64,000 bases of DNA from Roseicyclus sp965662675 (GTDB lineage: Bacteria; Pseudomonadota; Alphaproteobacteria; Rhodobacterales; Rhodobacteraceae), in NCBI RefSeq assembly GCF_965662675.1, contig NZ_CBFIIK010000004.1:1-64000 (forward strand), given 5' to 3'. This document shows, piece by piece, positions 32,480 through 42,236 of the stretch. Each line of letters begins with the position of its first letter. Position 1 is the first letter of the stretch. A program made the translations under genes and the position numbers. A model generated the notes under the pieces. The model did no database searches, was not told the origin of the DNA, and worked only from the letters and a program-made list of their open reading frames with translations.

Positions 32480-34057
32480 ATGAAGCTGACCGTCTGGACA
32501 TATGAGGGCCCGCCCCATGTCGGCGCGATGCGCGTCGCCACGGCGATGAAAGGGCTGCACTACGTTCTGCACGCCCCGCAGGGCGATACCTATGCCGATC
32601 TTTTGTTCACCATGATCGAGCGGCGTGGCCACCGCCCGCCGGTCAGCTACACCACTTTCGAGGGCCGTGATCTGGGCGAGGATACGGCGGGCCTTTTCAA
32701 GCGCGCCTGTCAGGATGCTTTTGACCGCTTTCAGCCCCAAGCGCTGATTGTCGGTGCCTCTTGCACTGCCGAGTTGATCCAAGATGATCCGGGCGGTCTG
32801 GCCGAGACGATGAACCTTCCTGTGCCGGTCATCGCGCTGGAATTGCCAAGCTATCAGCGCAAGGAAAACTTCGGCACGGATGAGACATTCTATCAGCTTG
32901 TGAAGGCGCTGGCGCAGCCCGTCGAGAAAACCCCCGAGATCACCGCGAACCTGATCGGCCCACTTGCGCTGGGCTTTCGGCATCGTGACGATATCGAAGA
33001 GATCAAGGGCCTGCTCTATGACATGGGCATCGGCATAAATGTCGTGGCCCCCTTCGATGCTACCCCTCATGATCTGACCCGCCTCGGGGCGGCGCATATC
33101 AACATCCTGATGTATCCCGAACATGCGGAAACGGCTGCCCGCCATATGGAGCGGGTGCTTGGCATTCCCTATACGAAAACCGTGCCCATTGGCGTCGGCG
33201 CGACCCATGATTTCGTGGCCGAAGTGGCCCGGATCTGCGGTGTCGCGCCGAAAAAGGACCTCTCGCGCCTGCGCCAGCCCTGGTGGTCGAAATCGGTCGA
33301 CAGCACCTACTTGACGGGCAAGCGCGTCTTCATCTTCGGCGATGCGACCCATGTGCAGACCGCCGCCCGCATCGCGCGCGACGAGATGGGGTTCGAGGTG
33401 GTCGGGATCGGCTGTTACAACCGCGAATTCGCCCGGCCCATCCGTCAGCTTGCCAAGGATTTCGGCCTCGAGGCACTGATCAGCGATGATTACCTCGAGG
33501 TTGAAAAAGCCATCGAGGACGCCGCGCCCGAGATGATCCTCGGCACCCAGATGGAGCGTCATATCGGCAAGCGCTTGGGCATCCCCTGCGCCGTGATCTC
33601 GGCCCCCGTCCATGTTCAGGATTTCCCCGCCCGCTATTCCCCCCAGATGGGCTGGGAAGGCGCGAACGTGATCTTCGACACGTGGATTCATCCGCTGGTG
33701 ATGGGGCTGGAGGAGCATCTGCTCGCGATGTTCCGCGAGGATTTCGAGTTTCACGACGAAGCCGGTGCCAGCCACCACGGCGGGCATTCGCCGAAACCGG
33801 TGGAGGGGGGCCAGCCCCCCGCTGCTGCGCAGCCCCCCCGGAGTATTTCGGAAGCAAAGATGGACGAAGAGGCCGCAGCGCAGACGGGTACCGATGTCAT
33901 GGTCTGGCTGGCCGATGCCGAGCGAGAGCTGAAGAAGATCCCCTTTTTCGTGCGGGGCAAGGCGCGGCGCAATACCGAGAAATTCGCAGCCGAACGCGGC
34001 GTGACGGAAATCAGCGTCGATACGCTTTACGAGGCCAAGGCCCATTATGCGCGGTGA
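32480..34057 (+). CDS. bchB: Light-independent protochlorophyllide reductase subunit B
   Basis: 525 aa NifK-like catalytic subunit; with BchN and BchL it reduces ring D of protochlorophyllide. Asp36 in HAPQGDTYAD is the unusual cluster ligand. The catalytic core runs to about residue 430, and the C-terminal domain (KKIPFFVRGKARRNTEKFA, DTLYEAKAHYAR) is conserved. Residues about 443-461 of the linker (GGQPPAAAQPPRSISEAK) are encoded by repeat copy B, in frame and without a stop. The gene overlaps bchH by eleven bases. Confidence 0.95.
   Translation: MKLTVWTYEGPPHVGAMRVATAMKGLHYVLHAPQGDTYADLLFTMIERRGHRPPVSYTTFEGRDLGEDTAGLFKRACQDAFDRFQPQALIVGASCTAELIQDDPGGLAETMNLPVPVIALELPSYQRKENFGTDETFYQLVKALAQPVEKTPEITANLIGPLALGFRHRDDIEEIKGLLYDMGIGINVVAPFDATPHDLTRLGAAHINILMYPEHAETAARHMERVLGIPYTKTVPIGVGATHDFVAEVARICGVAPKKDLSRLRQPWWSKSVDSTYLTGKRVFIFGDATHVQTAARIARDEMGFEVVGIGCYNREFARPIRQLAKDFGLEALISDDYLEVEKAIEDAAPEMILGTQMERHIGKRLGIPCAVISAPVHVQDFPARYSPQMGWEGANVIFDTWIHPLVMGLEEHLLAMFREDFEFHDEAGASHHGGHSPKPVEGGQPPAAAQPPRSISEAKMDEEAAAQTGTDVMVWLADAERELKKIPFFVRGKARRNTEKFAAERGVTEISVDTLYEAKAHYAR
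33805..33862 (-). repeat. Dispersed palindromic element, copy B (inside bchB)
   Basis: On the minus strand it reads CATCTTTGCTTCC, then AAATACTCCGGGGG, then two G/C palindromes (GCTGCGCAGC, and GGGGGGC/GCCCCCC). 21 of the first 28 bases match copy C. It is translated in the bchB linker between two conserved domains, a place that tolerates extra length. Confidence 0.75.
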
Positions 34058-37000
34058 TGGCGATCATATCCCCGGCTACCGGGTCGTGATCGTCACGCTC
34101 GATAGCCATGCGGCTGGTCCAGCGGCGCGGGTTTCAGAGCGGCTAGCAGGTGAGTTTCCGGGCCTGAATGTCAGCGTTCATGCCGCGGCCGAATGGGCCG
34201 AAAACCCGCTCGCGCTGGAAGAGGCGCGGCTTGCTGTGCGCCATGGTGATATCATCGTGGCGAACCTGTTGTTCATCGAAGAGCATATCACCGCGATCTT
34301 GCCCGAATTGCAGGCGCGGCGCGACGCCTGCGACGCGATGATCGGGGTGATTTCCGCGCGCGAGGTCGTTCAGCTGACGCGCATGGGCGAGTTGGACATG
34401 ATGAAGCCCGCAACCGGGCCGATGAAATTGCTCAAGAAACTGCGCGGATCAAAAGAACCTTCGGCCAATTCCGGCGAAAAGCAGATGAAGCTTTTGCGCC
34501 GCCTGCCCAAGATCCTGAAATTCATTCCCGGCAAGGCGCAGGATCTGCGGGCGTGGTTCTTGACCATGCAGTATTGGCTGGGTGGGTCCGACGACAATGT
34601 CGAGCAGATGATCCGTTTCCTGATCGGCAGCTATGCCAGCGACCGCGCTTTCAAGGGTGCGCGTGCGGCGGCCCCGATCGATTACCCCGAAGTGGGCTTG
34701 TATCACCCCGATCTGCCCGGTCATCGGATCACCACCAACCCCGCCGATCTGCCGCAGCCCGCGAACCCGGTCGCGACCGTGGGCTTGATGATGATGCGCA
34801 GCTATGTGCTTGCTTCGGACACGGCGCATTATGATGGCGTGATCCGTCAGATGCAGGCCGCCGGTCTGGCCGTTCTGCCCGCCTTTGCCGGTGGGCTGGA
34901 TGGGCGGCCCGCGATCGAGGCGTATTTCGAAGGCGGCAAAATCGACGCGCTGGTATCGCTCACCGGGTTCAGCCTGATCGGCGGTCCGGCCTATAACGAT
35001 AGCGCGGCGGCGGTGGCGGTTCTGAAGGATCTGGACCTGCCCTATATCGCGGCGCATGCGCTGGAGTTTCAGACGCTCGGCCAATGGGCCTCTTGTGCGG
35101 GTGGGCTTGGGCCGGTCGAGACCACGATGTTGGTCGCGCTTCCCGAGATCGATGGGGCCACCAACCCGACCGTGTTTGGCGGGCGGCATGGGCTTGATGG
35201 CTGTCAGGGCTGTGCGCTGATGTGCCAAAGCCAATCGGCGACCAAGGCGATGGCGCCGTGCCCCGAGCGGATCATCAGCCTTGTCGAGAAAACAAAGCGC
35301 CTTGCCCTGCTCAGGCGCAAGCGCAACGCCGAGAAGAAGGTGGCCATCGTCTTGTTCGGTTTCCCGCCCAATGCGGGGGCGATCGGCACGGCGGCCTATT
35401 TGAGTGTCTTTGAAAGCCTTTTTAACACGCTGACACGGATGCGGGCCGATGGCTACGCGGTCGAGGTTCCCACCTCGGTCGATGAATTGCGTGAGGCGGT
35501 CCTGAAGGGCAATGCCAAGCAATATGGGCAAGAGGCCAATGTCGCCGACCATGTCGATGCCGACACGATGGTGCGCAATACACCAACGCTGAATGAGATC
35601 GAAGCGGTTTGGGGCCCCGCACCCGGTAAAATCCAGTCCGATGGGCGCGGTGTGTTCATCCTTGGCCAGCAATTCGGCAATGTCTTCGTCGGTGTGCAGC
35701 CGACCTTTGGCTATGAGGGCGACCCGATGCGCCTGTTGTTCGAGCATGGCTTTGCCCCGACCCATGCCTTTGCCCAGTTCTACCTGTGGCTGCGCAACAC
35801 ATACCGCGCCGATGTGCTTTTGCATTTCGGCATGCATGGCGCGCTGGAATTCATGCCGGGCAAACAGGCGGGTCTGGGCGCGCGCGATTGGCCCGACCGG
35901 CTGATCGGCGAGATGCCGAATGTCTATCTTTATGCCTCCAACAACCCGTCCGAGGCGACGCTGGCCAAGCGGCGGTCCAATGCCGTGACGATCACGCATC
36001 TGACCCCGCCCTTGGCTGCCGCCGGGCTGTACAAGGGGCTATCGGAACTCAAGGACAGCCTGACACGCTGGCGCGCGCTGGCCCCCGACGCGCATGAGCG
36101 TAACGATCTGGCCGCGCTGATCGCCACCCAGGCCGAGGCGGTCGATCTGACCGAGCGGAACCCGGATCGGCTGTGGCTGACGCTGCTGGAAACCGAGGAC
36201 GCACTGATCACCGACGGGCTGCATGTGGTGGGCCGCCCGATGGCTGAGGCGGAGTTGCAAGAGCATCTGCGCGTCATGGCGGAAACCGATCCTGATACGC
36301 GGGTTCGGATCGAAAATCTGTTGCGCCAGGAGACGGAACTGGGCGGGCTGATGCGCGCGCTGTCGGCGCGCTATATCGAACCTGTGCCGGGTGGTGATCT
36401 GATCCGTTCGCCCGAGGTGCTGCCCACGGGGCGTAACATCCATGCCTTCGATCCGTTCCGCATGCCGACGGCTTTCGCCCTGCAAGATGGGGCCAAACAG
36501 GCGCAGCGGCTGATCGAGGCAGCGGGCGAGTTTCCGCGCTCGGTTGCGCTGGTGTTGTGGGGGTCGGACAATATCAAATCCGATGGTGGCCCGATCGCGC
36601 AGGCCTTGGCCCTGATGGGAACAAAGCCGCGTTTTGACGGTTATGGGCGGCTCTGCGGTGCCGATCTGATCCCGCTGGCCGAATTGGGCCGCCCGCGGAT
36701 CGATGTGGTCATGACGCTGTCGGGAATTTTCCGCGACCTCTTGCCGTTGCAGACCCGAATGCTGGCCGAAGCCGCCTATAAGGCCGCCATCGCCGATGAG
36801 CCGCCCGAGATGAATTTCGTGCGCGCCCATGCATTGGATTACGCGGCCAAGATGGGCGTCGCCATGGAAGAGGCCAGCTTGCGCGTCTTTTCCAATGCCG
36901 AGGGTGCCTATGGCTCGAACGTCAACCAGCTGGTTGATAGCGGCGCTTGGGGCGAAGAGGACGAGCTGGCCGATGCCTATCAGGCGCGGAAATCCTTTGC

Positions 37001-37616
37001 CTATGGCATGGATGGCAAGGCGCACAAGAATGCCGGTTTGTTGCAGGCGGCGTTGAAGGATGTCGATCTGGCCTATCAGAACCTTGAATCGGTCGAGTTG
37101 GGTGTCACCACGGTCGATCATTACTTCGATACGCTGGGCGGCATTTCGCGCGCCGTGAAACGCGCCAAGGGCGGGCAAGAGGCCCCGGTTTTCATCGGCG
37201 ATCAGACGCGTGGCGCGGGCAAGGTGCGCACGCTGAAAGATCAGGTCGCGCTGGAAACCCGGTCACGCAGCTTGAACCCGAAATGGTTCGAGGGGCTGCT
37301 CAAGCATGGCCATGAGGGCGTGCGCATGATCGAGGCACAGGTGACCAATACGCTGGGCTGGTCGGCCACCACGGGTCAGGTCGAACCTTGGGTCTATCAA
37401 CGCCTGTCCGAGACATTCGTGCTGGACGAAGAGATGCGCCGCCGGATGGCGGCGCTGAACCCACAGGCCTCGGTCCGGATGGCCAATCGCCTGATCGAGG
37501 CGTTCGAACGGAATTACTGGCAACCCGATGAGGCCACTTTGGCCGCACTTCAGGCTGGCGCTGATGAGCTGGAAGACACGCTTGAGGGGCTGACCCCAGG
37601 CATGGCCGCGGAATAG
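34047..37616 (+). CDS. bchH: Magnesium chelatase subunit H
   Basis: 1189 aa porphyrin-binding catalytic subunit that inserts Mg2+ into protoporphyrin IX with BchI and BchD. The start has YRVVIVTLDSHAAGPAARV. Conserved blocks include IGVISAREVVQLTRMG, LHFGMHGALEFMPGKQ, YLYASNNPSEATLAKRRS and LSGIFRDLLPLQ. It is full length for the family. The 5' end overlaps bchB, and bchL follows after 14 bases. Confidence 0.97.
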   Translation: MRGDGDHIPGYRVVIVTLDSHAAGPAARVSERLAGEFPGLNVSVHAAAEWAENPLALEEARLAVRHGDIIVANLLFIEEHITAILPELQARRDACDAMIGVISAREVVQLTRMGELDMMKPATGPMKLLKKLRGSKEPSANSGEKQMKLLRRLPKILKFIPGKAQDLRAWFLTMQYWLGGSDDNVEQMIRFLIGSYASDRAFKGARAAAPIDYPEVGLYHPDLPGHRITTNPADLPQPANPVATVGLMMMRSYVLASDTAHYDGVIRQMQAAGLAVLPAFAGGLDGRPAIEAYFEGGKIDALVSLTGFSLIGGPAYNDSAAAVAVLKDLDLPYIAAHALEFQTLGQWASCAGGLGPVETTMLVALPEIDGATNPTVFGGRHGLDGCQGCALMCQSQSATKAMAPCPERIISLVEKTKRLALLRRKRNAEKKVAIVLFGFPPNAGAIGTAAYLSVFESLFNTLTRMRADGYAVEVPTSVDELREAVLKGNAKQYGQEANVADHVDADTMVRNTPTLNEIEAVWGPAPGKIQSDGRGVFILGQQFGNVFVGVQPTFGYEGDPMRLLFEHGFAPTHAFAQFYLWLRNTYRADVLLHFGMHGALEFMPGKQAGLGARDWPDRLIGEMPNVYLYASNNPSEATLAKRRSNAVTITHLTPPLAAAGLYKGLSELKDSLTRWRALAPDAHERNDLAALIATQAEAVDLTERNPDRLWLTLLETEDALITDGLHVVGRPMAEAELQEHLRVMAETDPDTRVRIENLLRQETELGGLMRALSARYIEPVPGGDLIRSPEVLPTGRNIHAFDPFRMPTAFALQDGAKQAQRLIEAAGEFPRSVALVLWGSDNIKSDGGPIAQALALMGTKPRFDGYGRLCGADLIPLAELGRPRIDVVMTLSGIFRDLLPLQTRMLAEAAYKAAIADEPPEMNFVRAHALDYAAKMGVAMEEASLRVFSNAEGAYGSNVNQLVDSGAWGEEDELADAYQARKSFAYGMDGKAHKNAGLLQAALKDVDLAYQNLESVELGVTTVDHYFDTLGGISRAVKRAKGGQEAPVFIGDQTRGAGKVRTLKDQVALETRSRSLNPKWFEGLLKHGHEGVRMIEAQVTNTLGWSATTGQVEPWVYQRLSETFVLDEEMRRRMAALNPQASVRMANRLIEAFERNYWQPDEATLAALQAGADELEDTLEGLTPGMAAE

Positions 37617-37630
37617 GAAGGACGACACCG

Positions 37631-38593
37631 ATGTTGGACGAAAAATCACCCCCCGCCGCCCGCGCCGCGATGCGCGAGGCCGCAGGTCTGGCCAAGCGCG
37701 ATCTCGGCGCACCCCCTGTTTTGCGCAAGGGCGAGGATGGTGAGGGATCGCTGCAAGTGCATCTCGACCCCGATATGAAGATCGAAGGCGCGCAGGTATT
37801 CGCCGTTTACGGAAAGGGCGGGATCGGTAAATCCACGACCTCTTCCAACCTGTCGGCGGCGTTCTCCAAGCTGGGTAAAAAGGTGCTTCAGATCGGCTGC
37901 GACCCCAAGCATGACAGCACCTTCACCCTGACCGGCCATTTGCAGCCGACGGTGATCGACATTCTCAAGGATGTGGATTTCCACGCCGAGGAGCTTCGCC
38001 CCGAGGATTTCGTGACCACGGGCTATAATGGCGTGATGTGCATCGAGGCGGGTGGCCCGCCTGCCGGCACCGGCTGTGGCGGTTATGTCGTTGGCCAGAC
38101 CGTGAAGCTGCTCAAGCAGCATCACCTGCTGGAAGATACCGATGTCGTGATCTTCGATGTGTTGGGCGATGTGGTGTGTGGCGGCTTTGCCGCGCCGCTG
38201 CAACATGCCGACCGCGCCGTGATCGTGACGGCAAATGATTTCGACAGTATCTACGCGATGAACCGCATCATCGCCGCCGTGCAGGCCAAATCGAAGAACT
38301 ACAACGTGCGGCTCGCGGGCTGCATCGCCAACCGTTCCAAGGCCACGGATGAGGTTGATCGCTACTGCGCCGAGGTTGGTTTCAACCGCATCGCACATAT
38401 GCCCGATGTGGATGCGATCCGCCGCTCGCGGCTGAAGAAAAAGACCCTGTTCGAAATGCCCGATGAAGAAGACATCGTGCAATGCCGCGCCGAATATATC
38501 CGGCTGGCCGAGACCCTGTGGGCCGGAACAGAGCCGCTTTCGCCCTCGCCGCTGGAAGATCGGCACATCTTTGAATTGCTCGGGTTCGATTGA
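37631..38593 (+). CDS. bchL: Light-independent protochlorophyllide reductase ATPase subunit L
   Basis: 320 aa NifH-like iron protein. The P-loop is VYGKGGIGKSTTSSNL, switch I is CDPKHDSTFTL, and the [4Fe-4S] Cys residues are in GTGCGGYVVG and GDVVCGGFA. GGAAGG lies eleven bases before the ATG. It donates electrons to BchNB. The TGA overlaps the bchM ATG by one base. Confidence 0.97.
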   Translation: MLDEKSPPAARAAMREAAGLAKRDLGAPPVLRKGEDGEGSLQVHLDPDMKIEGAQVFAVYGKGGIGKSTTSSNLSAAFSKLGKKVLQIGCDPKHDSTFTLTGHLQPTVIDILKDVDFHAEELRPEDFVTTGYNGVMCIEAGGPPAGTGCGGYVVGQTVKLLKQHHLLEDTDVVIFDVLGDVVCGGFAAPLQHADRAVIVTANDFDSIYAMNRIIAAVQAKSKNYNVRLAGCIANRSKATDEVDRYCAEVGFNRIAHMPDVDAIRRSRLKKKTLFEMPDEEDIVQCRAEYIRLAETLWAGTEPLSPSPLEDRHIFELLGFD

Positions 38594-39285
38594 TGGTCGC
38601 AACGCCGACATATGGCGCGACGCGCGACCGGGTCGAAGAGTATTTCGACCGCACCGCGACCCGCACATGGGAGCGGCTGACCTCTGACGCGCCCGTGTCT
38701 GGTATTCGCCAGACCGTGCGCGAAGGGCGCGACCGGATGCGTGCGATCATGTTGGCGCAATTGCCCGGCGATCTGACCGGCAAGCGTGTACTCGATGCGG
38801 GCTGCGGCACGGGTGCGATGACCGAGGAATTGGCCCGTCGCGGGGCGGATGTGGTCGCCATCGACATCTCGCCCGCGCTGGTCGAGATCGCGGCCAAGCG
38901 CCTGCCCGAAGGCCTGGCCCCGCGCGTCACCTTCACCTCGGGCGATATGCTGGCCGAGGGCTTGGGTGCGTTCGATCATGTCATGGCGATGGACAGCATG
39001 ATCTACTACACCGCCCCCGACCTTGGCCGCGCCTTGGCCCATCTTTGCCCCCGCGTCCAGGACGGCATCGTCTTTACCGTCGCCCCCCGCACCGCTTTCC
39101 TGATGGCCTTTTGGAGCTTGGGAAAGCTGTTCCCACGTTCTGACCGCTCGCCCGTGATGATCCCGCATGATCCGCGCAAGCTGGCACAAGAAGCGGCTCG
39201 AAACGGCGCGTCAGGCTCGATCAAGGAAATCGAACGGGTCGCCCGTGGTTTCTACATATCGACATGCTTGGAGTACCGGGCATGA
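38593..39285 (+). CDS. bchM: Mg-protoporphyrin IX O-methyltransferase
   Basis: 230 aa SAM-dependent methyltransferase acting after Mg chelation. The SAM motif is RVLDAGCGTGAMTEELARRGAD, followed by VVAIDISPALVEIA. FYISTCLEYRA at the end is typical of BchM. The product is the substrate of AcsF, whose gene lies 4 kb downstream in the same direction. The stop overlaps lhaA (ATGA). Confidence 0.95.
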   Translation: MVATPTYGATRDRVEEYFDRTATRTWERLTSDAPVSGIRQTVREGRDRMRAIMLAQLPGDLTGKRVLDAGCGTGAMTEELARRGADVVAIDISPALVEIAAKRLPEGLAPRVTFTSGDMLAEGLGAFDHVMAMDSMIYYTAPDLGRALAHLCPRVQDGIVFTVAPRTAFLMAFWSLGKLFPRSDRSPVMIPHDPRKLAQEAARNGASGSIKEIERVARGFYISTCLEYRA

Positions 39286-40709
39286 GCGTACTCAAGCGCA
39301 TATCGATCCGGTATCTGCCTTTCGCGGATGCGGCGTCCGACGATTTCCCGCTCGGGCAGTTGTTGCGCTTGTCGTTGTTTCAGGTCTCGGTCGGCATGGC
39401 GATGGTCTTGCTCTTGGGTACGCTGAACCGGGTGATGATCGTCGAATTGAAGGTCTCGGCCTTCCTTGTTGCGGCCATGGTCGCGCTGCCGGTGCTGATC
39501 GCCCCGTTCCGCGCGCTGTTGGGCTTCAAATCCGACACCTACAAATCCGCCATCGGCTGGAAGCGTATTCCCTATCTGTGGTTTGGCACGCTGTGGCAGT
39601 TCGGTGGCCTTGCGATCATGCCCGCAGCCCTGTTGGTGTTGGGCGGTGATGTCACGCAGGTGCGCTATGACATCCCCTTTGCCGGTGAGGCGCTTGCGGC
39701 GCTGGCGTTCTTGATGACTGGTCTTGGCATGCATATGACCCAGACCGCGGGTCTGGCCTTGGCCGCCGACCGTGCCACCGACGAGACGCGCCCGCGTGTC
39801 GTTGCCCTGCTTTATGTGATGCTGCTGTTGGGGATGGCGGTGTCTTCCTTGGTCATCGGCTATTTGCTGCGGGAATTCACGGCGCTGGAACTGATCGGCG
39901 TCGTCCAGGGCGCCGCGGTCGTCACGCTGCTGCTCAATGTCATTGCGCTGTGGAAGCAAGAGCGCGTCCGCCCGATGAGCCGTGCCGAGCGTGCGCAGCC
40001 AGGCCCGAGTTTCCGCGATGCATGGGCCGATTACGCCGCGGGCGGCACCGCCGGGCGGCTATTGCTCGTGGTGTTTCTGGGCACCATGGCCTTCAACATG
40101 CAAGATGTGTTGCTCGAACCTTATGGCGGCGAGATCTTGGGTCTGAGCGTGTCGTCGACGACGCTTTTGACCGCAAGCTGGGCGATAGGTGCGCTGGTGG
40201 GCTTTGCCTTGGCCGCGAAATGGCTGGCCGAGGGGATGAACCCCTACCGCATGGGCGCGCGCGGTATTCTGGCGGGGCTTGCAGCTTTTTCCGCCGTGAT
40301 TTTCGCCAACCCCATGGGCTCGCCCGAGATGTTTTTCACCGGCGCATGCCTGATCGGTTTCGGGGGTGGGCTGTTCGCTGTCTCGACCCTGACCGCTGCC
40401 ATGACCATGCCTGCCGGAAAAGCCGGCCGTGGCCTTGCGCTGGGAGCTTGGGGGGCTGCGCAAGCGACGGCTGCGGGCCTGTCCACCGCCATCGGCGGGG
40501 GCTTGCGCGACGTTGTGAACACGGCGGCGACCCAAGGCCATTTGGGTGTCGCGCTCAACGATGCGAGTACCGGTTACTCAGTCGTCTATCACCTCGAGAT
40601 TTTTCTACTTTTCGTCACGCTTGTGGCCCTTGGGCCGCTTGTTCGTACTGCAACGACCAACAGGAACGGGGGGACCGGGAAGTTCGGACTCGCCGACCTT
40701 CCCACCTGA
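39282..40709 (+). CDS. lhaA: LH1 assembly protein LhaA (PucC family)
   Basis: 475 aa, about twelve membrane segments, PucC branch of the MFS. LhaA is needed for normal LH1 assembly and probably passes bacteriochlorophyll to the antenna. NRVMIVELKVSAFLVAAMVALP, FKSDTYKSAIGWKRIPY and MQDVLLEPYGGEILGLSVS are family blocks. It is placed between bchM and puhA as in Rhodobacter. The start at 39282 overlaps bchM. Confidence 0.93.
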   Translation: MSVLKRISIRYLPFADAASDDFPLGQLLRLSLFQVSVGMAMVLLLGTLNRVMIVELKVSAFLVAAMVALPVLIAPFRALLGFKSDTYKSAIGWKRIPYLWFGTLWQFGGLAIMPAALLVLGGDVTQVRYDIPFAGEALAALAFLMTGLGMHMTQTAGLALAADRATDETRPRVVALLYVMLLLGMAVSSLVIGYLLREFTALELIGVVQGAAVVTLLLNVIALWKQERVRPMSRAERAQPGPSFRDAWADYAAGGTAGRLLLVVFLGTMAFNMQDVLLEPYGGEILGLSVSSTTLLTASWAIGALVGFALAAKWLAEGMNPYRMGARGILAGLAAFSAVIFANPMGSPEMFFTGACLIGFGGGLFAVSTLTAAMTMPAGKAGRGLALGAWGAAQATAAGLSTAIGGGLRDVVNTAATQGHLGVALNDASTGYSVVYHLEIFLLFVTLVALGPLVRTATTNRNGGTGKFGLADLPT

Positions 40710-40736
40710 GACCGCCGAACCCGAGAGGATCTAACA

Positions 40737-41522
40737 ATGGAAGCTACATTCTTCGGCAATTTCGATCTTGCCAGCCTGTCTATCTGGCTGTTTTGGATCT
40801 TTTTCGCCCTGCTGATCTATTATCTGCAGACCGAGAACATGCGCGAGGGCTATCCGCTGGAAAACGAGGACGGCACCGCCGCTCCGAACCAGGGCCCCTT
40901 CCCCGTCCCCAACGCCAAGACCTTCAAGCTGATGCATGGGCGCGGCGAAGTCACCGTGCCCTCGGCCGAGAATGAGGACGCGCATCGCCGCACCGATCTT
41001 GCGATGGAGCGGTCAAGCTTCGGCACCAGCAATGGCTACCCCTATGACCCTGTCGGCGATGCGATGCTGGCGGGCGTTGGTTCGGGCGCTTGGACGCCGC
41101 GCCGCGATGTGCCGGAACTCGACGGTCACGGCCATGCCAAGATCGTGCCGATGGGCCAGACCGAAACCTTCCGCGTCTCGGCCGGGCGCGATCCGCGCGG
41201 CATGCCGGTTGTGGCCGGTGACGGCGCTGTGGTCGGGGCGATCAGCGATATGTGGGTCGACGCGCCCGAACAGCTGATCCGCTATCTCGAGATCGAGCTT
41301 GATGGCGATCATGGCGGTGGCAAGCGGCTTGTGCCGATGACCTTCTGCCGGATCTGGGGCGGCAAGGTGAAGATCAATTCGATCTACGGCAAGCATTTCG
41401 CGGCTGTGCCTGTCACAAAATCCGGCACGCAGATCACCTTGCTCGAGGAAGAAAAGATCTCCGCCTACTACGGCGGCGGCATCCTCTACGCTTCTCAGGA
41501 TCGTCTGGACCCGCTCCTGTGA
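40737..41522 (+). CDS. puhA: Photosynthetic reaction centre H subunit
   Basis: 261 aa. One N-terminal membrane helix (LASLSIWLFWIFFALLIYYLQTE) is followed by the cytoplasmic PRC-barrel domain (VVGAISDMWVDAPEQLIRYLEIELDG, RLVPMTFCRI), which caps the L and M subunits and guides protons to QB. GAGAGGA lies nine bases before the ATG. A 64-base gap follows before puhB. Confidence 0.97.
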   Translation: MEATFFGNFDLASLSIWLFWIFFALLIYYLQTENMREGYPLENEDGTAAPNQGPFPVPNAKTFKLMHGRGEVTVPSAENEDAHRRTDLAMERSSFGTSNGYPYDPVGDAMLAGVGSGAWTPRRDVPELDGHGHAKIVPMGQTETFRVSAGRDPRGMPVVAGDGAVVGAISDMWVDAPEQLIRYLEIELDGDHGGGKRLVPMTFCRIWGGKVKINSIYGKHFAAVPVTKSGTQITLLEEEKISAYYGGGILYASQDRLDPLL

Positions 41523-41586
41523 CCAAAAGCCGGCGCGCGCTTCAGACCCGCGCGCCGGACCACGACCGACGAAGGAGAAACGACCG

Positions 41587-42231
41587 ATGTCTCATGATCA
41601 CGACGATTTCGCTACCGAACCTGTCCGCGGCCTTCCCGAGGAATTGCCGTTAGGTGAAGAGATTTTGTGGCAAGGCCAGCCAAGCTGGTGGCAACTTGCG
41701 CGCGAAAGCCTGAATTTCTGGTGGGTGGCTGGATATTTTACCTTTTTGTTCGCATGGCGCACCATCGGCGGGGCCGCGACAGAAAGCTGGGCCGACAGCG
41801 CCACGGCGGCGTCCTTCTTCCTTGTGTTGGGGCTGATCGTTTGCGCGATTCTGGCACTGGTCGCGCTGATGCAGGCCAAGGCGACGGTTTACACCATTAC
41901 CAACAAGCGCGTCGCGATGCGCATCGGTGCGGCGCTGACCATGACGCTGAACCTGCCCTTCAAGAAGATCGCCAATGCCGATCTCGGCGTACGCAAGAAC
42001 GGCACCGGCACAATCGCGCTGGAGTTGATGGAGGATGACGGCGCGCGGCTGTCCTACATCCTGACATGGCCGCATGTGCGCCCATGGAAGATGAAACAGA
42101 CCCAGCCCGCGCTGCGTTGCATCCCCGATGTCCGCAAGGTCGCCGCGATCTTGGCCGAAGCGGCGGAAACCGCTGTGTCCGAACCTGTCATCGAACGCGC
42201 GCCGGCCCATCAGCCGGTCGCGGCGGAGTAA
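41587..42231 (+). CDS. puhB: Reaction centre assembly protein PuhB
   Basis: 214 aa. PuhB has two to three hydrophobic segments (residues about 45-95) and a bacterial PH-like domain (KATVYTITNKRVAMRIGAALTMTLNLPFKKI). In Rhodobacter capsulatus it helps reaction centre assembly. GAAGGAGAAA gives a strong ribosome binding site. puhC follows five bases later. Confidence 0.92.
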   Translation: MSHDHDDFATEPVRGLPEELPLGEEILWQGQPSWWQLARESLNFWWVAGYFTFLFAWRTIGGAATESWADSATAASFFLVLGLIVCAILALVALMQAKATVYTITNKRVAMRIGAALTMTLNLPFKKIANADLGVRKNGTGTIALELMEDDGARLSYILTWPHVRPWKMKQTQPALRCIPDVRKVAAILAEAAETAVSEPVIERAPAHQPVAAE

Positions 42232-42236
42232 GCGCA

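Noticed and set aside
33780..33880. Pro-rich irregular stretch in bchB as a possible frameshift
   Set aside because: The frame is continuous and the conserved C-terminal domain follows in the same phase; the stretch is explained by repeat copy B.
34449..37178. Large minus-strand ORFs (516 and 379 aa) inside bchH
   Set aside because: Arg/Gln/His-rich antisense translations typical of GC-rich shadows; bchH is intact in this span.
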